NCBI RefSeq assembly: GCF_000621725.1
Contig: NZ_JHXM01000018.1
Location: 34,617-98,616 of the forward strand
Origin: Xylanibacter brevis ATCC 19188
Lineage (GTDB): Bacteria > Bacteroidota > Bacteroidia > Bacteroidales > Bacteroidaceae
Direction of reading: 5' to 3'
DNA length: 64,000 bases
The notes beneath the pieces are model-generated. The model saw only the letters and a list, made by a program, of their open reading frames with translations. It had not been told where the DNA came from and did not search any database. Each line of letters opens with the position of its first letter. The stretch's first letter is position 1. A program made the position numbers and the translations under genes. Below are positions 28,954 through 36,791 of the stretch, in pieces.

Positions 28954-29107
28954 TCAATAGTGGCACTTTGGCTACCTTTCGACTTAAGTCGTGAGATCTT
29001 TCGACTTAAGTCGTGAGAACTGTTGACTTAAGTCGTGAGATCTGTTGACTTAAGTCGAAAGATCTGTTGACTTAAGTCGTAAGATACAAAAGCATAACTA
29101 TCAGGGC
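28954..29107. repeat. 22-bp-period palindrome array 1
   Basis: Seven units in exact 22-bp register. Unit 1 (28954) has CAATAGTGGCACTTTGGC. Five units (28976, 28998, 29020, 29042, 29064) contain CGACTTAAGTCG or TGACTTAAGTCG, with dyads at 28980-28991, 29002-29013, 29024-29035, 29046-29057 and 29068-29079. The last unit (29086) has CAAAAGCATAACTAT, an inverted diverged form of unit 1. Weak further units may lie at 28932, 29108 and 29130. The array lies between divergent genes. Confidence 0.85.
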
Positions 29108-29223
29108 GCTATTCCTACGCATACGCGTCGCCATAGTTCCCACCTTGAGAGGCTAGGGCTGAGGTTTTAGGACTGGCGCTCAGTTTTTTTTCTATTTCCT
29201 GCCGTTAATTGCAAATAATTAAG

Positions 29224-29231
29224 TAATTTTG
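29224..29231 (+). promoter_or_regulatory. -7 element of folP
   Basis: TAATTTTG, 20 nt before the ATG; no clear -33. Confidence 0.55.
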
Positions 29232-29251
29232 CAGGCAAATAAAGTACTACG

Positions 29252-30094
29252 ATGGCATACACACTGAATATCAAGGGACAACTGCTCGATCTGAGCGAGC
29301 CGCGCGTGATGGGCATACTGAACGCTACACCTGACTCGTTCTTTGCCGGTAGTAGAAAACAAACAGAACAGGAGATTGCCGATCGCGCTCGTCAAATCGT
29401 GGACGAGGGCGGCACCTTTATTGACGTGGGCGCCTTCTCGACACGTCCCGGTGCTGCCGAGGTAACCGAGGCGGAAGAGCTGGACAGGATGCGTCGCGCC
29501 TTGCAGATAGTGAAGCGCGAAGTGCCCGATGCCATCGTCTCGGTGGATACGTTTCGTCCGGCCGTGGCACGCATGGCCGTAGAGGAGATGGGTGCCGACA
29601 TCATCAACGACGTGTCGGAAGGCGGTGTCACGGGCATTGTTGGCAAACAGTTGGCCGCAGAAGGCGGCGAGGTGCCACAGATATTCCGCACGGTGGCCAG
29701 TCTGCAGGTGCCCTACATCCTGATGTCGGTGCAGAAAGACCTGCACGACACGCTGATGGCCTTTGCCAAGAAGGTGCAGCAGCTGCGCGACCTGGGCCAG
29801 AAAGACATCATCCTGGATCCGGGCTTCGGCTTTGGCAAGACCCTGGAAGACAACTACCGACTGATGGGCGAGATGGAGAAGCTGCAGGTGATGGAGCTGC
29901 CATTGCTGGTGGGCATCTCGCGCAAGTCCATGATATACCGCCTGCTGGGCACCGATGCCGACCGCGCCCTGAACGGCACCAGCGTGCTGAACACCATCGC
30001 CCTGATGAAAGGCGCCTCTATCCTGCGTGTGCACGACGTGAAAGAAGCTGTGGAGTGCGTGAAAATTGTGAGTAGCAGCATGGCATCGAGATAA
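29252..30094 (+). CDS. folP: dihydropteroate synthase
   Basis: The product has 280 aa. It condenses p-aminobenzoate with dihydropterin pyrophosphate in folate synthesis and is the sulfonamide target. Family motifs are present: MGILNATPDSFF (residues 20-31), DVGAFSTRPGA, SVDTFRPAVA, NDVSEG, DPGFGFGKTLEDN and GISRKSMIYRLL. Length is typical. It lies 30 bp before cdaA, a pairing seen across Bacteroidota, so the two are co-transcribed. Confidence 0.95.
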   Translation: MAYTLNIKGQLLDLSEPRVMGILNATPDSFFAGSRKQTEQEIADRARQIVDEGGTFIDVGAFSTRPGAAEVTEAEELDRMRRALQIVKREVPDAIVSVDTFRPAVARMAVEEMGADIINDVSEGGVTGIVGKQLAAEGGEVPQIFRTVASLQVPYILMSVQKDLHDTLMAFAKKVQQLRDLGQKDIILDPGFGFGKTLEDNYRLMGEMEKLQVMELPLLVGISRKSMIYRLLGTDADRALNGTSVLNTIALMKGASILRVHDVKEAVECVKIVSSSMASR

Positions 30095-30124
30095 TGAACT
30101 AACTGAATAAACGAAAGAAAAAAC

Positions 30125-30904
30125 ATGTTTTTTGAATTCGGACTGAAGGATTTCCTCGACATATTGTTTGTAGCCATAGGTCTATACTATGTTTACAAGC
30201 TGATGCGTGAGTCGCGCTCGCTGAACGTGTTTGTGGGTGTGCTCATCTTTGTGGTGGTATGGCTGTTTGTGTCGCAGGTGCTGCAGATGCGCTTGCTCGG
30301 CACCATCCTCGACCGCTTGGTCAGTGTGGGTGTGATAGCCATCATCGTGCTGTTTCAAGACGAGATCCGGAAATTCCTGTATAACCTAGGTGCCCATCGT
30401 CGCATCAGGAGCTTCGTGCGCCTGTTCTCGCCAACACATGTAGAAGAGGAGGACAAAGCCAAGCTGAAGAAAAACATCATGCCTATCGTCATGGCCTGTA
30501 TGTCGATGGCCAAAGGCAAGGTGGGCGCACTGATCGTGATAGAGCGTTCCACACCGCTGAACGATGTGGTATCCACTGGTGAGGAACTCGACGCTGAGAT
30601 CAATCAACGACTGATAGAAAATATCTTTTTCAAGAACTCGCCCCTGCACGACGGTGCCATGATCGTACGCGACCACCGCATCAGGGCCGCATCCTGTATC
30701 CTGCCGGTGAGCCACGACCTGGACATCCCGAAAGAACTCGGACTCAGACATCGTGCCGCCCTGGGCATGTCGCAAGAGAGCGACGCCCTGTGTATTGTGG
30801 TCAGCGAAGAGACGGGTGGCATCTCGATAGCCCGCAACGGACAGTTCCGCCTGCGCCTCTCGGCCGAGGAACTGGAAGCCGTGCTGACCGAGGGCATGGA
30901 ATGA
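30125..30904 (+). CDS. cdaA: diadenylate cyclase (CdaA/DacA type)
   Basis: The product has 259 aa. Three N-terminal membrane helices (about residues 10-80) precede a DAC (DisA_N) domain. The catalytic motifs are LHDGAMIV (DGA) and RHRAALG (RHR). The enzyme makes c-di-AMP from two ATP at the inner membrane; this messenger controls potassium and osmotic balance and the cell wall. The CdaR partner of Firmicutes is not adjacent; in this phylum folP is the usual neighbour. Confidence 0.93.
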   Translation: MFFEFGLKDFLDILFVAIGLYYVYKLMRESRSLNVFVGVLIFVVVWLFVSQVLQMRLLGTILDRLVSVGVIAIIVLFQDEIRKFLYNLGAHRRIRSFVRLFSPTHVEEEDKAKLKKNIMPIVMACMSMAKGKVGALIVIERSTPLNDVVSTGEELDAEINQRLIENIFFKNSPLHDGAMIVRDHRIRAASCILPVSHDLDIPKELGLRHRAALGMSQESDALCIVVSEETGGISIARNGQFRLRLSAEELEAVLTEGME

Positions 30905-30943
30905 CAAACATTATCTACAAAATAAAAATAAACAAATAAAACA

Positions 30944-31954
30944 ATGGATTTATTAAGTCAAATTGTTGCGCGTGCTAAGAGTAACAAGCAGCGCATTGTA
31001 CTTCCTGAAGCAGAGGAAGAGCGCACCCTGTGTGCCGCAGACCGTGTACTGGCCGAGGATATGGCCGACATCATCCTGATTGGTAATCCTGCAAAGGTTG
31101 AGGCCCTGGCTAAGGAGAAGGGACTGACCCATATCGGCAAGGCCACACTCATCGACCCCGAGAACTATGAGAAGAGCGAGGAACTGGCAGAGAAACTGGC
31201 CGAGATTCGTAAGTCGAAGGGTATGACCATCGAGCAGGCTCGTGAGCTGGTGAAGAACCCCTTGTACCTGGGTTGTATGATTATCAAGACCGAGGGTGCC
31301 GACGGTCAGATTTCTGGTGCTCTCTCTACCACAGGCGACACCCTGCGTCCTGCACTGCAGATCATCAAGTGTGCTCCTGGCATCACCTGCGTGAGCGGTG
31401 GTCTGCTGCTCATCTCTAAGCAGAAGCAGTATGGCGAGGATGGCGTACTGGTGGTTGGCGACGTTGCCGTGACACCTATGCCCGATGCTGCCCAGCTCTC
31501 ACAGATCGCAGTGTGCACCGCCCAGACCGCCAAGAGCGTGGCTGGCTTCGCTGAGCCCCGCGTGGCTATGCTGAGCTTCTCTACCAAGGGCAGCGCTAAG
31601 CACGAGGTAGTGGACAAGGTTGTTGAGGCTACGAAGTTGGCTAAGGAACTTGATCCTTCTTTGAAGATCGACGGTGAGCTGCAGGCTGACGCTGCTCTGG
31701 TGCCATCAGTAGGTGCCAAGAAGGCTCCCGGTTCAGACATCGCCGGTAAGGCCAACGTGCTGGTATTCCCCAACCTCGAGGTGGGTAACATCGGCTATAA
31801 GATGGTGCAGCGTCTGGGTGATGCCATCGCTATCGGTCCTATCCTGCAGGGTATTGCACGTCCTGTCAACGACCTGTCTCGCGGTTGCTCGGTAGAGGAT
31901 ATCTACTACATGGTAGCCATCACCGCTTGTCAGGCTATGGACGCTAAGAAGTAG
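30944..31954 (+). CDS. pta: phosphate acetyltransferase
   Basis: The product has 336 aa, the short single-domain form. It converts acetyl-CoA and phosphate to acetyl phosphate. The start LLSQIVARAKSNKQRIVLPE and the segment QISGALSTTGDTLRPALQII are typical. The conserved C-terminal 'FPNLEVGNIGYKMVQRLG' and 'GPILQGIARPVNDLSRGC' are present. With ackA, 135 bp downstream, it forms the acetate/ATP pathway of fermentation. The gap to ackA carries an inverted pair of REP-like repeats. Confidence 0.95.
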   Translation: MDLLSQIVARAKSNKQRIVLPEAEEERTLCAADRVLAEDMADIILIGNPAKVEALAKEKGLTHIGKATLIDPENYEKSEELAEKLAEIRKSKGMTIEQARELVKNPLYLGCMIIKTEGADGQISGALSTTGDTLRPALQIIKCAPGITCVSGGLLLISKQKQYGEDGVLVVGDVAVTPMPDAAQLSQIAVCTAQTAKSVAGFAEPRVAMLSFSTKGSAKHEVVDKVVEATKLAKELDPSLKIDGELQADAALVPSVGAKKAPGSDIAGKANVLVFPNLEVGNIGYKMVQRLGDAIAIGPILQGIARPVNDLSRGCSVEDIYYMVAITACQAMDAKK

Positions 31955-32081
31955 GACCCACCCCCAACCCCTCCCTGTATGGAGGGGAGTGGATACAATT
32001 AGAATAATCATTTAAAGAATGCCCCTATAACTCCTATTGGTAAATACTCCTCCCCATACAGGGGGAGGCTGGGAGGGGGTC
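31955..32081. repeat. inverted pair of REP-like GC-rich palindromes between pta and ackA
   Basis: Copy 1 (about 31956-31990) has ACCCACCCCCAACCCCTCCC then TGTATGGAGGGG. Copy 2 (about 32047-32081) has CTCCCCATACAGGGGGAGG and GGGAGGGGGTC and is the reverse complement in type. The pair brackets about 55 bp without a gene. Confidence 0.75.
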
Positions 32082-32088
32082 GATAATT

Positions 32089-33279
32089 ATGAAGATATTA
32101 GTTTTGAATTGTGGCTCTTCGTCTATCAAGTACGCCCTGTACAATATGGATGACAAGAGCGTGATGACCAGCGGTGGCGCAGAGCGCGTGGGTTTGGACA
32201 ATGCCTTCGTAAAGGTGAAGCTGGCCAATGGCGAGAAAAAACAGATTATGCACGACATCCCCGAGCATACCGAGGGCGTGAAGTTCATCTTCTCTTTGCT
32301 CACCGATCCTGAGATTGGTGTCATCAAGAGTCTCGACGAGATCGACGCTGTAGGCCACCGTATGGTGCACGGCGGCGAGAAGTTCAACCAGTCTGTAGTG
32401 CTCACCGACGAGGTGCTGAAGGCCTTCGAGGAGTGCTCTGACCTGGCTCCGCTGCACAACCCCGCCAACCTGAAGGGTGTGAATGCCGTGAAGGAGTTGA
32501 TGCCCGGTCTGCCACAGGTAGGCGTGTTCGACACTGCCTTCCATCAGACCATGCCTGCTAAGGCTTATATGTATGCCATCCCCTACGAGCTCTACGAGAA
32601 GTACGGCGTGCGTCGCTACGGCTTCCACGGTACCTCTCACCGTTATGTGTCAGCTCGTGCCTGCGAGTTCCTGGGCATCAAGGCCGAGGGTACCAAGATG
32701 ATTACCTGTCATATCGGTAACGGCGGTTCTGTGGCTGCTGTGCTCGATGGCAAGTGCATCGACACCTCTATGGGTCTGACTCCACTGGAGGGTCTGGTAA
32801 TGGGTACACGCTCTGGCGACATCGATGGTGGCGCTGTCACCTTCCTTGAGAAGAAGCTGGGCTTGGATGCCGACGGCATGAGCAACCTGCTGAATAAGAA
32901 GAGTGGTGTGGCCGGTATCACTGGCGGTTCAAGCGATATGCGCGACGTAGAGAACGCTGCCAAGGCTGGCGAGCCCCGTGCCGTGTTGGCTCAGCAGATG
33001 TACTTCTATCGCATTAAGAAATATATCGGTGCTTACGCAGCTGCTATGGGTGGTGTTGATGTGATTGTCTTCACTGCCGGTGTAGGTGAGAACCAGATCT
33101 CTATGCGTTCTGAGGTATGTAAGGGCCTGGAGTTCCTGGGCGTGAAGTTCGACGAGCAGAAGAACAACGTGCGTGGTGAAGAGGCTATCATCTCTGCCGA
33201 CGACTCAAAGGTCAAGGTGGTAGTCATCCCAACCGACGAGGAGCTGATGATTGCTACTGATACGATGAACCTGCTGTAA
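32089..33279 (+). CDS. ackA: acetate kinase
   Basis: The product has 396 aa. It transfers phosphate from acetyl phosphate to ADP, giving acetate and ATP. Motifs are LVLNCGSSSIKYAL at the start, GHRMVHGGEKF, YGFHGTSHRYVS, TCHIGNGGSVAAV, GTRSGDIDGG and FTAGVGENQ. Length is normal. It is read from the pta promoter or across the REP pair, and is closed by hairpins at 33279-33298 and 33312-33348. Confidence 0.96.
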   Translation: MKILVLNCGSSSIKYALYNMDDKSVMTSGGAERVGLDNAFVKVKLANGEKKQIMHDIPEHTEGVKFIFSLLTDPEIGVIKSLDEIDAVGHRMVHGGEKFNQSVVLTDEVLKAFEECSDLAPLHNPANLKGVNAVKELMPGLPQVGVFDTAFHQTMPAKAYMYAIPYELYEKYGVRRYGFHGTSHRYVSARACEFLGIKAEGTKMITCHIGNGGSVAAVLDGKCIDTSMGLTPLEGLVMGTRSGDIDGGAVTFLEKKLGLDADGMSNLLNKKSGVAGITGGSSDMRDVENAAKAGEPRAVLAQQMYFYRIKKYIGAYAAAMGGVDVIVFTAGVGENQISMRSEVCKGLEFLGVKFDEQKNNVRGEEAIISADDSKVKVVVIPTDEELMIATDTMNLL

Positions 33280-33298
33280 GCTTATAGCTTCATAAGCT
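33279..33298 (+). other. short hairpin at the ackA stop
   Basis: AGCTTAT-AGCTTC-ATAAGCT overlaps the end of the ackA stop codon. It lacks a T-run and probably protects the mRNA 3' end or assists the terminator beyond. Confidence 0.4.
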
Positions 33299-33302
33299 AG
33301 AT

Positions 33303-33359
33303 AAAAAAAAAGATATGGTTAGTTTCTGCATTCCAGACTAATCATATCTTTCTTTTTTT
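33303..33359. terminator. bidirectional terminator between ackA and lpxH
   Basis: GATATGGTTAGT (33312-33323) pairs with ACTAATCATATC (33337-33348), with an A-run before and a T-run after, so it works on both strands between convergent genes. Confidence 0.85.
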
Positions 33360-33376
33360 TATCTTTTGTCTTTTAT

Positions 33377-34141
33377 CTACACCTTGCTTTCCCCTTCAAT
33401 GTATTGTTGCATAAAGAGGTGCTCGCCATCGTAGACCACATAACTGAATTGGCTAATCCAGTCGCCGAGGATAATGGCACGCGCTTTCTTGCTGACCTGT
33501 AGGTCAATCTCGATATGACGATGGCCGTAGATGAAGACATCCACGTTGGGATGCGTCTTCATGTAGTCCTTCGTGTAGAGGATGAGGTGCTCGCGGTCCT
33601 CACCCATGTATGGCGGCTCTTCGCCATTGGGACGCTTCATGCGTGAGTGCCTGGCCCATGTTTGTCCGAACCACATGCCCCAACGGGGATGGATGGCAGA
33701 GAACAGATGTTGGCAGACGGGATTGTGGAATACCGCACGGATGAACTTGAACTTCTTGTCGGGATCGCCCAGACCGTCGCCATGAGCCATGAAGAATATC
33801 TTGCCGTAGAGTTCAACGGTAAGAGGCTGCTTGTGAAGAATAACGCCACACTCGCGCTCCAGGTAGTTGAAAGCCCAGATGTCGTGGTTGCCAGTGAAGT
33901 AGTGAACCTCCACGCCCATGTCGGTTAACTCGGAAAGCTTTCCAAGAAAGCGCGTATAGCCGCGGGGCACCACAAACTTATACTCGTACCAGAAGTCAAA
34001 CATGTCGCCCAACAGATAGATGGCTGCCGCCTTATCCTTGATGCTGTCAAGGAAGCGCACCAGTCTGCGCTCCTGCATGCGACGGTGGTCAAGAGCCCAT
34101 GAGCCCAAGTGGGCATCGGATAAAAAATAAATCGATTTCAT
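33377..34141 (-). CDS. lpxH: UDP-2,3-diacylglucosamine diphosphatase
   Basis: The product has 254 aa. It is a calcineurin-like metallophosphatase that cleaves UDP-2,3-diacylglucosamine to lipid X in lipid A synthesis, at the inner membrane's cytoplasmic face. Metal-site motifs are SDAHLG (residues 8-13), GDMFDFW, GNHD, AHGDG and GHRH. The extra insertion typical of LpxH (helical cap, roughly 130-180) is present. It is the last gene of the envelope run and is separated from the rest by the inserted four-helix-bundle gene. Confidence 0.9.
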   Translation of the reverse strand: MKSIYFLSDAHLGSWALDHRRMQERRLVRFLDSIKDKAAAIYLLGDMFDFWYEYKFVVPRGYTRFLGKLSELTDMGVEVHYFTGNHDIWAFNYLERECGVILHKQPLTVELYGKIFFMAHGDGLGDPDKKFKFIRAVFHNPVCQHLFSAIHPRWGMWFGQTWARHSRMKRPNGEEPPYMGEDREHLILYTKDYMKTHPNVDVFIYGHRHIEIDLQVSKKARAIILGDWISQFSYVVYDGEHLFMQQYIEGESKV

Positions 34142-34157
34142 CGCTTTCTTTTTTATA

Positions 34158-34188
34158 AGTGAGAGGTGAGAAGTGAGAGGTGAGAAGT
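34158..34188. repeat. GTGAGA(A/G)G repeat, left flank of the four-helix-bundle gene
   Basis: GTGAGAGGTGAGAAGTGAG and its continuation, an irregular 7-8-bp tandem repeat. It is the inverted counterpart of the CACTTCT repeat at 34583-34626. Confidence 0.75.
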
Positions 34189-34210
34189 GTTGTTAGACTG
34201 TGCTGAAAAA

Positions 34211-34576
34211 TTATGGCACAGCTTTCTGCTTAAGTGTCTTGATTGATGCTGTAAGCAGTTTAACCAGTTCATCGGCATCTTGGTAAATAGAGTTGTATTC
34301 ATCTTCATTAAGAAATTCTCCTTTATATAAGTTTTTAATCCAGAAAGTGGTTTCGTCGGCCTCTTTGAGGGCGATACTTAGTTTGTGGATGAAGTCTGCA
34401 TGACTCTGAGCATTTTTGCTTTCCATAATGTTAGCGCCAATGCTCGTGCCGCTTCTGAAGACTTGTTTAGAAATGACAAATTCCTTCTTCTGCTGCGTGA
34501 GGTACTTGTACATTTTGATGATTCGTCCTGCAAAAGCCTCAGATTTCTCCAATAGAAAATATCCTTTGTCGGTCAT
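34211..34576 (-). CDS. four-helix-bundle protein (S23/IVP family)
   Basis: The product has 121 aa, all alpha. Family features are the early YFLLEKSEAFAGRIIKMYKYL, the conserved QVFRSGTSIGANIMES and the following KLSIALKEADETTFWI. Relatives were first found inside 23S rRNA intervening sequences, and the Avd protein of diversity-generating retroelements has the same fold. Role here is unknown. The gene interrupts an envelope-gene run and is bracketed by inverted GTGAGAAG-type repeats, which suggests it moved in as a cassette. Confidence 0.88.
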   Translation of the reverse strand: MTDKGYFLLEKSEAFAGRIIKMYKYLTQQKKEFVISKQVFRSGTSIGANIMESKNAQSHADFIHKLSIALKEADETTFWIKNLYKGEFLNEDEYNSIYQDADELVKLLTASIKTLKQKAVP

Positions 34577-34582
34577 GTCTCA

Positions 34583-34626
34583 AATCTAACAATACTTCTC
34601 ACTTCTCACTTCTCACTTCTCACTTC
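34583..34626. repeat. CACTTCT tandem repeat, right flank of the four-helix-bundle gene
   Basis: ACTTCTCACTTCTCACTT and further copies, period 7-8 bp, inverted relative to the repeat at 34158-34188. Similar sequence without a gene occurs at 36764-36790. Confidence 0.75.
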
Positions 34627-34945
34627 AATCAAATCCCAATTCCACGCGTGCTTCTTCTGACATCATGCTTTGATCCCATGTGGGTTCGAATACGAGGTTG
34701 ATGTTGGCAGACTTGACGCCTTCGACGCTCTCTACCTTGGTGCGGACATCCTCGAGGATGAAGTCGGCGGCGGGACAGTTGGGAGCGGTGAACGTCATGT
34801 CGAGATCGACGGTGGCGTCCTCGCTGACGTCAATCTTGTAGATCATGCCCAGGTCATAGATGTTGACCGGGATCTCGGGATCGTAAACGGTCTTCAGAAC
34901 GTCAACAATCCTTTCTTCTATTTGAGTTTTCTCTTCTTGTGTCAT
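34625..34945 (-). CDS. DUF59/MIP18-family Fe-S assembly factor
   Basis: The product has 106 aa. The MIP18/PaaD/SufT-like fold is shown by VYDPEIPVNIYDLGMIY (residues 20-36) and the cysteine motif FTAPNCPAADF, with the single conserved Cys at about 57. Such proteins help load or repair iron-sulfur clusters in the cytoplasm. Length is typical. It lies 13 bp downstream of the NigD-like lipoprotein gene. Confidence 0.88.
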   Translation of the reverse strand: MTQEEKTQIEERIVDVLKTVYDPEIPVNIYDLGMIYKIDVSEDATVDLDMTFTAPNCPAADFILEDVRTKVESVEGVKSANINLVFEPTWDQSMMSEEARVELGFD

Positions 34946-34958
34946 ATTATGAGTGTTG

Positions 34959-35615
34959 TTAGTGCGTAGCGGTCATGGGGAAAGCGTATGTGGTCGTGCC
35001 CTCATGCGTGTTGATGCTGATGCTGACAGAGTCGGCGCTCAGGTCAGACAGTGGGATGCTGAAATAGCTGCGGAGCGAGTAGTAGGCCGGCACACCATTC
35101 TGGTCGTGATAGAACTGCAGATGGATGGTCTTTGTGCCGTCGGTGTTGACCTTCTTGCCAAGCAGATGCGCTGCAACTATGTGCTTGGCCTCCGTGTCGG
35201 TGGTGCTGCCCACCATCAGGCGCACGCCGAGGTTCAGGTAGGTGCCGTTGGTGCTCACCCAGCAGGTCTCCACCTTCAGCGGGTCGGTCTTCATGTCCTT
35301 AATCTGTTGGGGACGTAAGACGGTGACACGGTTGAAGCTGATGGCGTCAGCCTGTTTGTCGCCCTTGTTGTAGTACAGGATGCCGCGATAGGTAGAGTCG
35401 GCGGTGGTGATCCAACTGGTGGTGAAGGGTGGGGCGGTGACGAGGCGCTCGTCTTCGTCGGTCACCACAAAGTCTATCTGCTTGTTGCTGTTGGCATGGG
35501 CCATCACCATCTCGGCAAGCATGTGAGAGTAGGGTCCTTCACCCTTGTCATAGACATCTTGCGTGCAGGACGATAGAGCCAAAAAGGCCACAGCGAGACA
35601 GAGCAGTTTTTTCAT
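34959..35615 (-). CDS. NigD-like lipoprotein
   Basis: The product has 218 aa. The lipoprotein signal is MKKLLCLAVAFLALSSC (lipidated Cys17). The mature part is a two-domain beta protein, with an OB-like N-terminal and an Ig-like C-terminal half, resembling NigD-like proteins of Bacteroidales. That family was named from a Prevotella bacteriocin-immunity locus but is mostly of unknown function. The start overlaps the acyltransferase stop by 4 bp. Confidence 0.65.
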   Translation of the reverse strand: MKKLLCLAVAFLALSSCTQDVYDKGEGPYSHMLAEMVMAHANSNKQIDFVVTDEDERLVTAPPFTTSWITTADSTYRGILYYNKGDKQADAISFNRVTVLRPQQIKDMKTDPLKVETCWVSTNGTYLNLGVRLMVGSTTDTEAKHIVAAHLLGKKVNTDGTKTIHLQFYHDQNGVPAYYSLRSYFSIPLSDLSADSVSISINTHEGTTTYAFPMTATH

Positions 35616-36757
35616 TGTGCAGCTATTTTGTTCTTGACGGGGTTGGCATACATGGTCAGCATCTTCTCGCGCAAAAAAGCTTCATCCTTGTTGGGGATGG
35701 TGATCTTGGCCATTTGCTTGGCAAGATACTGCTCGAAGCGCTGACGGTCGGCATCGCTGTAGTGGCTGGCCTCTGCGGTGTTGCCATTCAGCAGGTCGAG
35801 GGCCACGTAGTTGCAGGGATAGAGCGTATAGCCCTGGTGGATGGCGCGGTCCATGCGCTGACAGAGCGTAGCGTAGTACTCCTGTTTTGGGAGACCTTCG
35901 AGCTCGTCGATCCACTCGTTAATGGGCTTGCCACAGTAATAGGTGACGCGTCCCTTGTAGCCCAGGATGCCCGTCTTCATATTGTCGAGGTCGTCCTGCT
36001 TGCTCTTCTTGAAGGCAGGGTTGTCGCGTTTCAGTTGGAACTCCTGAGCCTTCAGGTAGTCGCAGGGGTCGAACTCGTAGCTGATGGTCAGCGGCACGAT
36101 GTTCAGTTCGCGCAGGTCGCCACCCATGGCCAGCATCTTCAGCACGGCTTCCTGGGTGTGGTCGCTAGAGTCCTTGGCACGACCTTCGCGCTGAGCAATC
36201 CAGATGTTCTCGTGCTTCTGCTGCACGGCATAGTGGATATAGCTGCTCATCAGTTGGCTGGAGCGCAACATCTCCTTGGGCGTCAGGCCACGGCGCACGG
36301 TGAACGCCTTGTTCATGCGCACCAGTCGCTTGATCCACGGGTAGATGAGCAGGTTGTCGCCAATGCCAATCTCTACGGTGGTGGGATAGCCCGCCTCGAT
36401 GAGTTTCACGTCGAGAAAGGCAGAGTCGAGCACGATGTCGCGGTGGTTGCTGATAAAGGTGAAACGCGGCTGTAGCTTGTCGGCCGGCATCTCGCTGTTA
36501 TCCAGGAAGCAACCGTCGGTGTGCTTGCGTATGATGTAGTTCACCACCGGCTTCATGAAACGAATCTGGAAGTCCAGCGGTGTCTTGATGCCTGTGAAGG
36601 CGAGGCGCAACAGGCCATTGCGCAGCGACTTAGGCAGCCAGGGCATGAAGCCCTTCATGATGATGTTGAACTGGCGGTCGCTGAGCAGGTCGTTGAAGGC
36701 CTGTTTCATCTCTTCGGCCTCGTATGGCCGGATATCGTCAAACTCGTTACTTATCAT
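35612..36757 (-). CDS. 1-acyl-glycerol-3-phosphate acyltransferase-family protein
   Basis: The product has 381 aa. The acyltransferase block I motif is FISNHRDIVLDSAFL (NHxxxxD with His about 103), followed by a later block with RRGLTPKEMLRSSQ and an 'IWIAQREGRAKDSSD' segment matching the substrate-binding EGTR-type block. It likely acylates a phospholipid or related precursor at the inner membrane. The C-terminal ~150 residues are extra relative to PlsC. It sits between ddl and a lipoprotein gene in an envelope operon. Confidence 0.75.
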   Translation of the reverse strand: MISNEFDDIRPYEAEEMKQAFNDLLSDRQFNIIMKGFMPWLPKSLRNGLLRLAFTGIKTPLDFQIRFMKPVVNYIIRKHTDGCFLDNSEMPADKLQPRFTFISNHRDIVLDSAFLDVKLIEAGYPTTVEIGIGDNLLIYPWIKRLVRMNKAFTVRRGLTPKEMLRSSQLMSSYIHYAVQQKHENIWIAQREGRAKDSSDHTQEAVLKMLAMGGDLRELNIVPLTISYEFDPCDYLKAQEFQLKRDNPAFKKSKQDDLDNMKTGILGYKGRVTYYCGKPINEWIDELEGLPKQEYYATLCQRMDRAIHQGYTLYPCNYVALDLLNGNTAEASHYSDADRQRFEQYLAKQMAKITIPNKDEAFLREKMLTMYANPVKNKIAAQ

Positions 36758-36758
36758 A

Positions 36759-36791
36759 CCTCTTACCTCTCATTTCTCACTTCTCACTTAC
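36759..36791. repeat. TCTCACTT repeat without a gene
   Basis: CTCTTACCTCTCATTTCTCA then CTTCTCACTTAC between ddl and the acyltransferase gene; same repeat type as around 34211-34576 but with no passenger. Confidence 0.6.

Larger units (their letters stand above)
28803..29251. other. 449-bp divergent intergenic region murF/folP with palindrome array
   Basis: It holds the murF promoter (28825-28855), a 22-bp-period palindrome array (28954-29107, possibly 28932-29151) and the folP -7 element (29224-29231). No gene is seen. Confidence 0.8.

Noticed and set aside
35615..36475. 286-codon plus-strand frame
   Set aside because: Antisense to the acyltransferase gene, with no recognisable domain.
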